64,000 bases of DNA from Gnetum montanum (lineage: Eukaryota > Streptophyta > Gnetopsida > Gnetales > Gnetaceae), in NCBI GenBank assembly GCA_015680685.1, contig MNCI01022534.1:4703-68702 (forward strand), read 5' to 3'. A program made the translations under genes and the position numbers. Shown in pieces: positions 45,443 through 56,170 of the stretch; positions within the stretch are counted from its first letter, which is position 1, and every line of letters begins with the position of its first letter. The notes under the pieces are model-generated. The model ran no database searches. It had not been told where the DNA came from and was given only the letters and a program-made list of their open reading frames with translations.

Positions 45443-48400
45443 TCAACCACCGATACGCAATTGTCTTTTGATAGCCTTTACGTTAAGTGCCGTGTAAGGG
45501 CGAGGAGACTTATGGTTTGACTCCTCTATGCTGTCATCCGGAAATGGCAGGTCAGCCCAAGCTAGACCATCGTCATTGCTATCAGCTTGTTGAGGGGCTT
45601 GGAGACAAGTTTGTTTTTCCCCCTTGTCCTCTTCCATTTGGCCCAAAAGACGGATCTCTCGAGGTGGAATGGTGTTAGTCGGGGGGCTGTTCTTTTCCTT
45701 TCCAAGAGAAGGCAGTTGCGTTTCCGCACCTTTATCCTACCTCTGAAGCGCAGGTGAAGGTACAAAAGCCAAGGGCCTAGGCTTAGGGAAGCCGAGCGTA
45801 GAATGGTCTTTCGCTACGTTAACTAATGTGTCCTCTCCCTTTTGTTTGGGAGGTGAGGATTGATGCTTTTTGTTGGAGGGCTGCCCCTGCATGAGAGGAG
45901 CAACCTACGGTTTTGGTGCCCTGATAATAAAGGGCACCCTAGGTGTGGACGCGGACGAGGCCACGGCTTGGCTATTGCTGCGTGACTGAGAGTGTGTCTG
46001 GGAAGGTGCCTGTATAATGAAGGGTGGCCTCGAGACCCCACCGGCTGTCGATGAAATGGTTGGCCCCCTTGGTGAGTTGGCAGGGATACGCAAAACAAAA
46101 GGTTGTTTTGGCGGTTCCCTCCCCCCACTATCCGTACTTACTATAGTGATTGTATAAGGATCCACATTTGCGTTCAACGGGTCCTTATACACGTGCAACG
46201 TCTAGTTTCTCGGACGTGTTGAGTTGCTGCTTTCTAACTTGAGTGAACTGTCGTCCAGCATTCGTTGAATGTCGTCTTTCAATGCCCAACAGTAATCCGT
46301 ATCGTGACCACACAGCTGGTGGTAGTCACAGAAACGGTCCATCCTGAAAGATCTTGGAACTGGTGGTTCATTAGGTAAGGCTAGAGAAGGGTTCTTCAGC
46401 AGTTCACAATGATGTCTGTGATGCTTCAGAGCCTCCTTGGACACCTTCTTAGGTTGAATGTGCCTTGCCCCTAACAGTTGTTTCAACAGTTCAGAATGCT
46501 TTCAGCAGTTGAGTGATCCTTACGCTCGAAGTTTGGCCTAGGCTGGGGGGCCTTTTCAGGAGCCGCTGTGTCCTGACTGGTGCCGGCACCAGTCATGGTT
46601 TCAGGAGGCGCGGTGGGTGCCTTTTTTTTCTTAGTCTTTGTACTCTCAGTCATTGTAGCTACTGTCGTTGTCGCTACTTTACCCTTGTCTTTGTTCTTGT
46701 TATGTGCATTCCTATAGGCGACATACGTCGGGTCTTTGCTGGCCTCCGCAGCATCTTGGATGCTTCTAACTTGAGCGAAGGCCTGATGTAGAGAATTGGG
46801 GGAAAGGTAGTACATCTTTGACTTAATGAAGTCATTGAATGCTCCCTTGAATATCGACAGCATATGTGAGTTCGCGATCAGCTCGCGGATCTCAATCAAG
46901 GTAGCGTTCCAGAGTTGTATAAACTTTTGGACGGGTTCGAGCGGGTCTTGTTTCACCCCCATGAGCTGATCCAATGTGACTTCCGGTTTCAAATTATATT
47001 TGAAGTGGGTTACAAATTGGGTCAGCAGTTCTTCCAGGGTTGAGATGGAAGAGCGTGGGAGGGCTCGGTACCAATACAAAGCTTTCCCTGTTAACGACAT
47101 TGCAAAGACTTGGATGATGGTGTGTGGCCACTGTTGCAACAACAAAGACTCAGATCTAAACATGACCAAGTGCGCGTTGGGATCTCCCTCCCCATTGTAC
47201 TTGGTAAAATGAGGCAGAGACATCCCTGGCGGCAATGACAACATAGGGACCGCTGGACTAATCGGATCATCTTGGTAAAAGTCCAAGACCTGAACGGTAT
47301 CAGAACCAGTGGCTTTGAGGTGTCGAACCTCTTCGGTAAGGGTCTGTATCAGCTGGAAAGCTTGGTCCAAGCCTGTTGACGGAGGTGCCTGTGCAGAAGG
47401 CATAGGAGGTTGGACCGGGAGGGCGGCACCAGGAAATGGGAACGACGGGAGAGGTTGACTGGCTGCTTGTGGGGCGGGGATCCTCGCAGACGGAGGGGCC
47501 TATGAAGACCACCACCCACTGGTTTGTGAAGTGGGGTTAGCCATCGCCTGTTGCATAAGATAAGGATAGATGTATTGCGGGACCACTTGTGGAGCTTGCG
47601 TTGTGGGTGCAACGGAAGGTTGCACACCATACAGCGCAGGCTGATTGCGTTGCACTGCAGGGTTGGGTCATTGGCTTGGGGCGGGCTATTGGGTGTATGT
47701 CTGTAGCTGAAAAACTGTGGTAATTTGTTGAGTTGGAGGCGGTGGAGGCGGTAAAACCTACGCTGGGCGAGTTGTTGATATGGTGTGAGACTGTATCTGC
47801 GGAATAAAATGGGAGGCGGCAGTCGCCGGGACCACCACTGGGATGCTAAGTACTTGAGGTGATGAAACTGCCCCCGTGTTATTATGCGGTATTTGTGCTT
47901 GCAGCCCAGACGGCTACGCAGTGGCCCATGGAAGGGAAGGGACGTGCATCTGTGTCATCATGGTTGTGTTAAGAGAGGCAGCCTCTCCATTGAAAGGAAA
48001 CAGGGGATTTACATACGTATGAGGGCTCAGAGTATGAAACGAATGTTCCGACTGGGCCTCGAATTCGTCCTCCTCCTCCTCATTTTGAGGTTCAACCATA
48101 GCCTGTGCAGCCTGACTCCTGGCCATGACCAAGTGTGTGATGAGTTCATGTTGATGCTTGGTCAAAGGGATAATGTCGTAAGCTGTTGGTTTGAAGTCAT
48201 GGCCCCCTCGGTGGACCACCTCAAAGTCTCGTTTCGCTTCGACCTCGGCTCGGCTAAGGGCCAGCTTCGCTTGGATCTTAACGCATATGAAGTTATATTC
48301 TTTAGGGGTTATGACCGTGAAGATAGGATCTTTTTCCTAAAGTCGCAATGAGCAGCGCAATGGTCCCTGAGATCCCGTTGCGCCCGGAGCTGGTCGGGTG

Positions 48401-48477
48401 ACCGCGATAGGGTTCATAGATGCAGCACCCAGATCGGTAGGGACCATGGCAGTTGTGGTTGTGTACAAGGAATCCAT
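45443..48477 (-). pseudogene. gag of the non-autonomous element (nearly full length)
   Basis: Start ATG at 48,477 ('MDSLYTTTTAMVPTDLG'), chosen because all downstream Gag blocks to 46.5 kb lie in its frame. Order: N-terminal block to 47,914 with an acidic stretch; a Pro/Gln-rich linker (47.9-47.4 kb); capsid-type core in the open 46,483-47,403 part ('VLDFYQDDPISP', 'YWYRALPRSS', 'HFKYNLKPEVTLDQLMG'); basic tail; then, after a frameshift near 46,500, a knuckle C-x2-H-x4-H-x4-C (46,289-46,330); and a C-terminal tail to 45,443. In the family Gag packages RNA in particles. Stops are mainly TAG at former CAG codons (for example 48.35 kb, 47,914, 46,199, 45,902). No protease follows, unlike the older copies. 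Confidence 0.85.
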
Positions 48478-48699
48478 TGATCAATGAAGTTAATGGTAAC
48501 TAGTAATCGGATCTAAGAGATGGCTGGCAACAAAAGCACAAATAGGCTTTCTACCCTGTAGGATTTCAAAGAAATCGTCCTTGCGACCGATCTATAGCAC
48601 GCGATTGGCCGTAGACTTCCCTAGAGGTATTATGTCTACGGTTTAGGGTATGGATCACTACCAGGGCTACCCGAAATATTTGGATCGGAGCCTGAAGCA
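48478..48699 (-). other. Short leader of the non-autonomous element
   Basis: About 220 bases between PBS and gag start. It lacks the ~480-bp duplication seen in the old family's 1-kb leader. Confidence 0.6.
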
Positions 48700-48716
48700 C
48701 CCTCCTTCTAGCGCCA
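48700..48716 (-). promoter_or_regulatory. Primer-binding site
   Basis: The sense strand reads TGGCGCTAGAAGGAGGG, starting six bases after the LTR end. TGGCGC fits a tRNA ending in GCGCCA, but the rest does not match the tRNA-Asp-type site I know from plant gypsy elements, so I leave the primer tRNA unnamed. Confidence 0.7.
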
Positions 48717-48722
48717 GAAAAC

Positions 48723-50043
48723 TGTAATGATGGAAAACGTCGGCAGCTGAAAAATACCCAACAAATTCCACGTACATAGTTTTAACCATGGATCCACGCG
48801 AGGGCTATGCTGGAAAAATGAATCCGCAGCGCCCTGAAGGGTCTTGTCGATCAGACAGGGACTTACTAATCAGTAAATCGATGAATATTTCATGAAAACG
48901 ATCTGATCCAAGGAATCGTAAATCGAGGGGAAAACGACGTAGACGAATTGCAACGATGATAACGCTAAACATGATAAGAGGAAGCTGACATAAGAGAAGC
49001 ACGTAATTTCAAGATCTGCGCTTTCACTTGAAAAATGTATATTTTGTATGAGAAATTACACTGGGGAGACCTCGATTGCTGGATGTGAAGCAAGCACAAA
49101 ATAACAAGAAAATGGTCCAGATAGAAGTCCAATCTACCTCGTGGGCTAAAGTCGGGATGCAAGGAAGGNGGATGTGAAGCAAGCACAAAATAACAAGAAA
49201 ATGGTCCAGACAGAAGTCCAATCTACCTCGTGGGCTAAAGTCGGGATGCAAGGAAGGCCAAGCTCTGACGTCTACCAATCAATTGTTTCTGACCAATAGA
49301 GTCTTCCCAGCAGAACGATTACTCCTGCCACCGGTGCTCAAAGCGAACTGTGCTCTGTTTTTGCTGTAAGGTGATGCTGTCAACAATTGCCAAAGCACTG
49401 CTCTCTGTATCTTTGCTCCAAAAGTGATAAGTGCTCTGGGGCTTAGAAAAATGCCTTTTTCTTCTCTGATTTGCCAACCCTTGTATCTTTGTCAACTGGG
49501 GTATTTATAAGCTGCGACGCCCTGTGCAAAAGGCGCAACCCTGATGATGTGTGCCCTGAATGTTTTGGGTACTGTTGACTGGACCACTTTTGCGTCAAAC
49601 TTCCTAATTATGCACAATACGCTCGTTCGTGTATTGTGCGTGTGAAGAAGAGATGGGCGTCGGGCATGTTTCAACTATCCTTAGGCCATATTATGCTCAT
49701 CACGCTGCTTCGCGTGCACGAGCGTAACATATCGTGGAAACAATAGATTCAAGCTGTTTTACGCTTGCACACGCAGCTGCGCGTAATGAAGTGTAAAGGA
49801 TGTCTAGCTTGGCGATGCAATATGCTATGATACGCTACGTTGCGTGCTGAGCGTATGATGAGCAGTCGCATTTTCTTAGACCTTGCCTTTGACTGTTCTG
49901 GAACTCATTACGCTTCCATGCGTAACAGAGCATAAACCTGGCCTTGAAGAAAAGACTTAGCAAAATGCACAAGAGATCACATATCATGCTGCTTAAGATT
50001 CTCCCTATGCCGAAGTACCTATCCTTCTGCTGCCGGACTATGT
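48723..50043 (-). mobile_element. 5' LTR of the gag/antisense element, truncated
   Basis: Starts TGTAATGATGG and aligns with 38,803-40,036. It diverges abruptly after GCCGGACTATGTT at 50,043, losing about 222 bp that include the LTR start on the sense strand. It contains an 88-bp duplicate joined by one N (49,081-49,257). Confidence 0.85.
49081..49257. repeat. 88-bp direct duplicate joined by a single N (likely assembly seam)
   Basis: 49,081-49,168 and 49,170-49,257 both begin GGATGTGAAGCAAGCACAAA and are almost identical (one T/C difference near 49,121/49,210). The sister LTR has one copy. A single N lies between, typical of unmerged overlapping contig ends. Confidence 0.85.
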
Positions 50044-50600
50044 TCAGGGTTGGTGGTGGCCTGCTACCTCCCCCATGGTTCAGGGGCCGTGGGGGTACAA
50101 GGGGTCCTCTACTCCTTGTGTCTTTAGAACCATATTGGCATGGTAGTTCCATGCATTAGTAAGAGGAGGCTACGACCTACCTCATTACCCCACTCAGTAG
50201 GACCTTGCCTGGGAGGGTTTTGTATTTCAACTCTACATTGGGGTGTTTTTACCAAGTGTGTCATGGGATGTGCTATGGGATGTTGCATGTGCTCCTTGGA
50301 GCGCAACACCAACTACCAGCACGCGGTGATGAATCTGGATGGTTTAGCTAGTAGTCCCCATGGTGTCCATGTGAGTGGAGCAAGGGAGTGCTATCTAGCT
50401 TGTTAGTGTATCGTAAATATTATTTATGAAACACTGCTCAGGAGACATGCTAACACTAACACATTATTTGTTGGCATGTGTTTCAAGATTGTTGATTGCT
50501 GAGGCGTAGTCCTCTTGAGTTTTTTCCTGATTCAAAATTTGCTTGGAAAGCTCTTGGGGTGCCGAATAACATGCTCAGGGACAACGTTGTTACACAACAT
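50044..50600. other. Unidentified segment at the right break of the element
   Basis: Begins CAGGGTTGGTGGTGGCCTGC with no counterpart elsewhere in the window and keeps some CpG. Short frames on both strands overlap in the first half. It contains a 9-bp inverted repeat at 50,401-50,461. It could be part of another transposon whose insertion or deletion removed the LTR end. Function unknown. Confidence 0.45.
50401..50461. repeat. Inverted repeat TGTTAGTGT ... ACACTAACA
   Basis: Perfect 9-bp arms (50,401-50,409 and 50,453-50,461) around 43 bases. The TGTTAGTG start resembles LTR termini, but the unit is far too short to be an LTR. Confidence 0.6.
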
Positions 50601-53400
50601 CCATTCTTATCATCCAACACCCATCTAACCAAAGTTTGACCCTAAAGTAGGCACCACATAGCAACCCTGGAACCTCATCAAACCTAGTTAAAACCTTGGG
50701 ATTTGGTGTTTCCACATTATGAGAGGCTTCATCCACATTGAGCATCTCATTTTGAGTGTGGATAGATGGGCAGAAGTCAAAAATGGCCTAAATCAACTAC
50801 CTAGTAACCATTTCTCAAAGCTCGATGACCCCTAGACCCTACTAGAAGCCTATAGAGCTTCTGAAGACCTCAAAAGTAGATAAAGATGGTTCAAAAATTC
50901 CATCCCTCTCCCATCCATGTTAGGGTCACAACACCCATCATGGAAGAAATGGGGAAGACTACATGATGCATTTAGAAACATCCAAATTGCTAGATCTTGA
51001 CATCCAATATTGCCCATCAATAGTGGTAATCCCATAAACTATCATGCATAGTCAATTGGCTATCACCTATATCTAGCTTTCTTAGTTCTTCCACACTATG
51101 GGAGATTCCTTCTATGCTGCCTTGCATTGAAAGTCAATGGGATTTAGCTATAAAAGTTAGTAAAGGTTCTAGAAGTAAGAAACATCCTTAAAATTCCTTA
51201 TGCCTAACACTATAACCTTCAAAGCCTTTCTATATGCCAATATAATACCAAAAATCAATAAAAATTAACCTCCTAAGATTTTTCCATGCTAAAGAGAACT
51301 TGTTCCACACTAGGAATTCTATTCCTAGGATGGATAGAATGGGGAAGCCAAAACTAATGAAGTTTGCATGCAGTTTGACTTCTATAAGTAACCCAATTCT
51401 TCTGGAAGCCACCAAAATTCTAGAAGTCATCTAAAATAATTTAAGCTTACTTCCCTTGGGTTCTCCACACTAAGGGGAATGCTATCCATGCTGAGCCTCC
51501 CATCCTCAATGTGGATGGAAGGGGGAAGTCTAAAAATCCTCTCATAGCCTTCAAAATAACCAGATTTTGATCTTAGACATTGATAACCAATGCCAACAAC
51601 CTAGTAGACACTCATGCATAGCCAAAATTGACCAAAAATAGCCAAAAACGCCTTCCCCCTAATCTTCCACATTCAACATGGAAGCCCTAGTATGAACAAA
51701 TGGGAAGAAGCTAAAAACTTACCTAATAATCCTTGAAATGACCAAATTTTGACATTGGATGTTAGCAATCGATAGTAACTAGGTTAGAAGCCCACATGCA
51801 TAGCCAAAAATGATGGAAAATGATAAAAATAAGGGTTTCCTAGCTCCTCCACATTGGGAATCACTTCTTCCATGCTACCTAGCATGGACAAAAGTAAGGT
51901 GGGGGGGGGGGGGGGGGGAGAACTTTTGAGGGACTTCAAAATAGCCTCAAGATACCTTGAATGAACACCAGAAATCCCTATGTGTGTTATAAAACCTTGT
52001 TTGCACATCCTAAGACCCTTAGGCCTATCAAAATCATCCAAGAATAGCTAGAAAGCCTTCCTCCACCCCTTGCCCCATAATCTTCCACACTAAGCATGGA
52101 ATCCCTAGTATTGAAAACATAAAAAATCACTCACCAACCTTTGAAACAACCAAATTTTAACACCAAGAATAGTTAATCAATGCAAAAACCTTAGAGACCT
52201 AGATGTATGACCAAAAATGATGCAAATAATTAAAAAGTTATTTCCCCCTAGTCTTCCATTCTTGGCATACTATCCCCAGCATGGAAAAAGAAGGAATAGC
52301 TCAAAAACCATCTAGGAAACCTCCAAACTAGTCAAACGTGAGCTCAAACCCTAGTCCTCAACTTGGGCAACCTTGGAAGCACACATGCATGATTAACTAA
52401 GGCTAAAACTAGTTCAAATATGAGATTTATGGCTATTCCACATTGGGGATCCCTTCCTCCATGCTAGGTAGTATGGAAAATGAGGGGGAGACTGGTTTGA
52501 AACTTCTAAACACCTCCGAATGACATCAAATAACCTTACTTGCACTCTAGAACCTTGTTAGTAGTCATTGAAGCCTTAAAACCTTAGAAAATTAATTCCC
52601 TTGTCTTCCATGCTAAGCCCCCTAACTCCATATTCAGAAAAGGGGAGGAAGCTCAAGAGCCACTTGGGAGTTCTCAAAACTACCAAAATTTGACATTGAG
52701 ACATAGTCCTTAACCTTAGAAACTTCAAAAGTTAACATGCATAGTTGATTGTAACTCAAATTGGTCTAGATCTAGAATTCTTGCTTCATCCACATAGGAG
52801 AAGGGCTCTTCCACACTAGGTAGCATTGAAATAAGGGGAGGAAAGTAGCTTTTCCACTTTTCATGGTAAGATGACACTCCTAGAAGCCAAAGACCTATGC
52901 TAAATAAGCCTAGGACCTCATAGCCTTGAGATTTTTCTTGTTTGACCTTTTTTGACCTCCAAAACACATTCCCCTCAACATTCCATGCTAAAATAACTCC
53001 CCTATCATGGCAACAAGGGGGGAAGACCTTGGATTCCCTTAAAAAACTTCAAATGTGCTCAAAATCAACCAAACACTAGTGGAGTCATGATATATAACCC
53101 TAAGGGCCTAGGAACTTAGTTTTTTAACCTTTAAAGAAATTCAAAGTGCCTAATTTTGATGGATCTGACCCTATGCTACCCTGGGAAGGTCTTGGAACCT
53201 CAATTTTGGACCTTTGAGCATCCAAAAACCTATTTTTCTTGGGTTCCATGTTGAGGATCCCTATTTCCATGCTAAGCCTAGTGTGGAAGCCTAAAAACGC
53301 TTGATTTCTAAGGCTAAACAACCTAGAAAAGACCCTAAATAATGGATGAACTCACCTAATAACTTTCTAACCTCAAAACATGGCCTTCTAAGGCCTAGAA
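50601..53400 (+). repeat. Degenerate ~185-bp tandem repeat, inverted copy D
   Basis: Reverse-complement match to 26-28.9 kb. The signature now reads 'CTTCCAT...CCTAGCATGGAAA' and recurs near 50,740, 50,930, 51,110, 51,290, 51,470, 51,660, 51,850, 52,080, 52,260, 52,440, 52,610, 52,790, 52,980 and 53,250. A poly-G tract (51,901-51,918) lies in one unit. No genes; small frames here are chance. Confidence 0.75.
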
Positions 53401-54005
53401 TTGGAAAAACCTAATCATTTTTTGACCTATATTAACAAAATTTTACAATATATAGCCTATTTTTCTTGATTTTTGCTATATTACATAGTATTTTGGCTTA
53501 TTTTTGAACTTGTGTTGCATTGTTGACCCTGTTGAACTTCTATGGCCTTTATACAACCTTATATGCTCTTTATTTGCTTTATTATAGCCTTATTTTCCTA
53601 TGTATGGCCTTTAAATGGTATCTAATGTTGGGGTTTGACTTTCACTAATCATTATTTAACACCATGTGACCATGGCCTACTAAGGCCTTAAATTGGCATC
53701 ATAGTTCATCAAGACTCTAAATTGGCATCATGGCCCACTGAGGCCTAAAACTAGTGAGCTAGTGGCCTTTGTTGACCATTTGTAGCCTTATTTCTTATAT
53801 TTCCCCTTGTTTGACCTTTATTTGACCCTTTTTTAACCTTTATTGTACTTTTTCAAATCTTCCCTATCTCATTAACAACCTTGAATGGTTTTGATTGCAT
53901 TAGATTTACATGTATTTGTATAATTTTAAAGCATTTTAGCATTTTTTATCCACGTTTACCCAAGTGCCACATAATATGCTATTGGTTGATATGTAGGATC
54001 AAAGT
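53401..54005. repeat. Pol-proximal spacer with hairpin boxes, inverted copy D
   Basis: In reverse orientation at 53,640-53,770: GGCC-TACTAA-GGCC and GGCC-CACTGA-GGCC, with TTAAA or AAAACTAG after them. One more is near 53,385. AT-rich otherwise, colinear with the complement of 25.26-25.98 kb. Confidence 0.7.
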
Positions 54006-55370
54006 ATGAGGACCTGGGAGCAAATAAATTCACCTTTGTATCTACATGGACCTCACAATGATGTTAAATGTTGTATTGACCCTGATTGCCTAGATCTTGA
54101 GCCTAAGATTCTTGTAGACCACACAGCCTCAATAGGGAAACCTCTAGAATGGCCTAAAAACCTAGTCAAAACCCTTGACTTAGAAGTAGGTGACATAACC
54201 AAAGGCTCACTAGTTGAGCTTTCTATCACAATGCATAGTGAGGAGGAGAAAACCCTTAAACTAAGTTCCTCATTGGAACTTCAATATGCTCAAGACTTCA
54301 CCAAGGTCCTACAAAACAACATTAAGGTCTTTTCTTGGTCATATGAAGATATGCTAGACCTAAACCCATGTTTAGTCTAACACAACATCATACTAGATCT
54401 TAGCATTAGACGAGTTAAGCAAAAAATGTACAAAATTAGACTTAATCTATCCTTGGTAGTTAATGATGAGATCTCAAAGTTAGACCAAGATGGTTTCATT
54501 AGGATTGTCAATTACACAAAATTGATGTCCAACATAGTGGTAGTCCCTAAGAAAAATAGGAGTATCTATATCTACATTGATTTCAAGACTTAAATAAAAT
54601 GACTATCAAGGATGAGTTTTCTTTGCCTAGTATTGATGAACTTATTGATACTACGGTTGGGCATGCCTTGTTTTCCTCTATGGATGGATTCTTAGGATAT
54701 AACCAAATTAGGATCAACCTAGATCACCAACTTAGCATGACCTTTATGACTCCATGGGGGACCTTTTGCTATACTATGATGCGATTTGGCCTTAGGAACA
54801 TTGGAGTAAACTATCAACAAGCCATGACCTATATCTTTATGTTAGGTTTTCTTAATGATTACATAGATGACATATTCATTAATTCAAAAGTGATCAATGA
54901 TCATGACCTAGATATTGTGCTTAAATAATGCCTCAAATACAAGCTTAAGGTCAATCCTAAGAAGTGTGTATTTGGTGTTAAGACTAGTAAGATGCTTGGC
55001 TTTGTAATATCTAAAGCAGGGCTTCTTGTCGATCCTAATAAGGTTAAGGTCATATCCAAATTAGTAGTGCCTACCAACCTTAAGGAGCTTTGAGGATTAC
55101 AAGGAAAGATTAAAATTTATTCATAGATTTGTTACTAGGCTTACAAATAAGGTACAACCCATGCAACACTTGCTTAAGAAAGGAGTTAACTATGAGTGGA
55201 TGGCCCAATGGCAAGAGGCCTTTAAAGATCTTAAGCAAGAGCTGACACAACTACCAATAGTCTATCCTTTTCAAGAGGGTAAATCATTTTTCATTTATCT
55301 TGCCATCTCTAACACTTCCATTACTTCGCTACTCTGTTTGAAATGTGATGATGGAGCAAAGATATCAATA
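54006..55370 (+). pseudogene. pol relic: pre-RT block, RT and RNase H start (copy D)
   Basis: 54,006-54,380 (124 residues) is the best-preserved start of pol: 'MRTWEQINSPLYLHGPHND' at the N-terminus and 'KVFSWSYEDMLDLNPCLV' near the end, the pre-RT motif typical of Tat-lineage elements. 54,599-54,928 has RT palm motifs ('LFSSMDGFLGYNQIRIN', 'TPWGTFCYTMMRFGLRN') and catalytic 'DYIDDIFINS'. RT thumb and connection run to 55.1 kb. 55,161-55,370 begins RNase H ('GKSFFIYLAISNTSITSLL'). A frameshift near 54,590 and several stops break it. The block ends at a single N. Confidence 0.85.
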
Positions 55371-55623
55371 NATTAGGGAATTTAGGATTTATGGATGCTT
55401 GGTCATTAACAAGTTAAATTGTAAGTTGTATGACTATAGCTTGACCTTTCATTGAGGATTAAAAGACATATTGAAGGTCAAACTCCATGGTTATGGCTTT
55501 CCATTGGGCTATATGGCTACTTTTGTAGATGTTGGTCATTATAGCTCTAAGTATGTTGTCCTTGCAAATGATGTTTACTTGGCTTCTGAAGAGGTAGTGT
55601 CTCCACTTCATCAAGGAGAGGAN
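55371..55623. other. N-bounded block in reversed orientation
   Basis: Single Ns at 55,371 and 55,623 bound about 251 bases that read RNase H on the minus strand ('RSQVNIICKDNILRAIMTNI'), whereas pol on both sides reads on the plus strand. The block is the RNase H piece missing between its flanks, so its orientation is probably a scaffolding error. Confidence 0.8.
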
Positions 55624-56170
55624 CCTTTGCCCATCATTTTGAGTTTCCATGTACAAAAAACATAGTAGAGTGTATAGGTTTGATCAAAGGTATGATGGTA
55701 GTTCATGACCTAAGAATTAGATTCTTAGTGATCAAACGTGATTCACAACTTGTGGTTAACCAAGTAACTAAAGTCTACATGTGTATAGCCAAACACTTGT
55801 AACCATACTATGACCTAAGGAAGTAATTATTACAACAATTTTACAAACATTGATATCCAACACATACCCTAAAATGAAAAATGTCATAGTTGATGCAATT
55901 GCAACATTAGCCCTTAATGTGACATTAGATGTGTTTAGCAAGCTACCCATCTTAACCATGGGTTGTGCTACTTTCATCACAAAAAACACTAAGGATATCT
56001 TTGTGGTCATTGTTCATACTACTCCTCCCAGGGAGTGGTATGATGATATCAAATTTTAGCTTATGCATGAAGAATCCTCACAAGGCCTGACTACTTCTTA
56101 AAAGGATGTCATATGTAAGTGATCAAAGTAGTATGTTATTATAGGTGATAACACAATATGTTAATGATCC
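55624..56170 (+). pseudogene. Second (archaeal-type) RNase H relic (copy D)
   Basis: Plus-strand counterpart of 23.06-23.53 kb. It keeps the 'Gly-Met-Met-Val-Val-His-Asp-Leu' helix and a Lys-Arg-Asp-Ser-Gln-Leu-Val-Val-Asn-Gln segment near 55,735-55,765 (third carboxylate). The N-terminal part with the first Asp is absent or disordered at the N-bounded block. Stops are present. Confidence 0.65.

Larger units (their letters stand above)
38803..50043 (-). mobile_element. Non-autonomous Tat-like LTR retrotransposon with gag and an antisense gene
   Basis: Minus-strand element with a 1,456-bp 3' LTR (38,803-40,258), polypurine tract, a convergent plus-strand spliced gene (42,002-44,806), gag (48,477 down to 45,443), primer-binding site, and a 5' LTR cut off at 50,043. 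There is no protease, RT, RNase H or integrase between gag and the 3' LTR, so any mobility would need proteins from a relative. LTR ends, PPT, PBS, gag and the hairpin boxes tie it to the old family around it. It keeps far more CpG than its neighbours. By eye the LTRs differ at about 24 of the first 258 aligned bases, mostly transitions, so the insertion is not recent. The left flank ends GGGAT; no matching target duplication can be seen because the right end is lost. Confidence 0.85.

Noticed and set aside
50401-50461. A tiny LTR or MITE with TGTTAGTG ends
   Set aside because: 61 bp, no target duplication seen, no second copy in the window.
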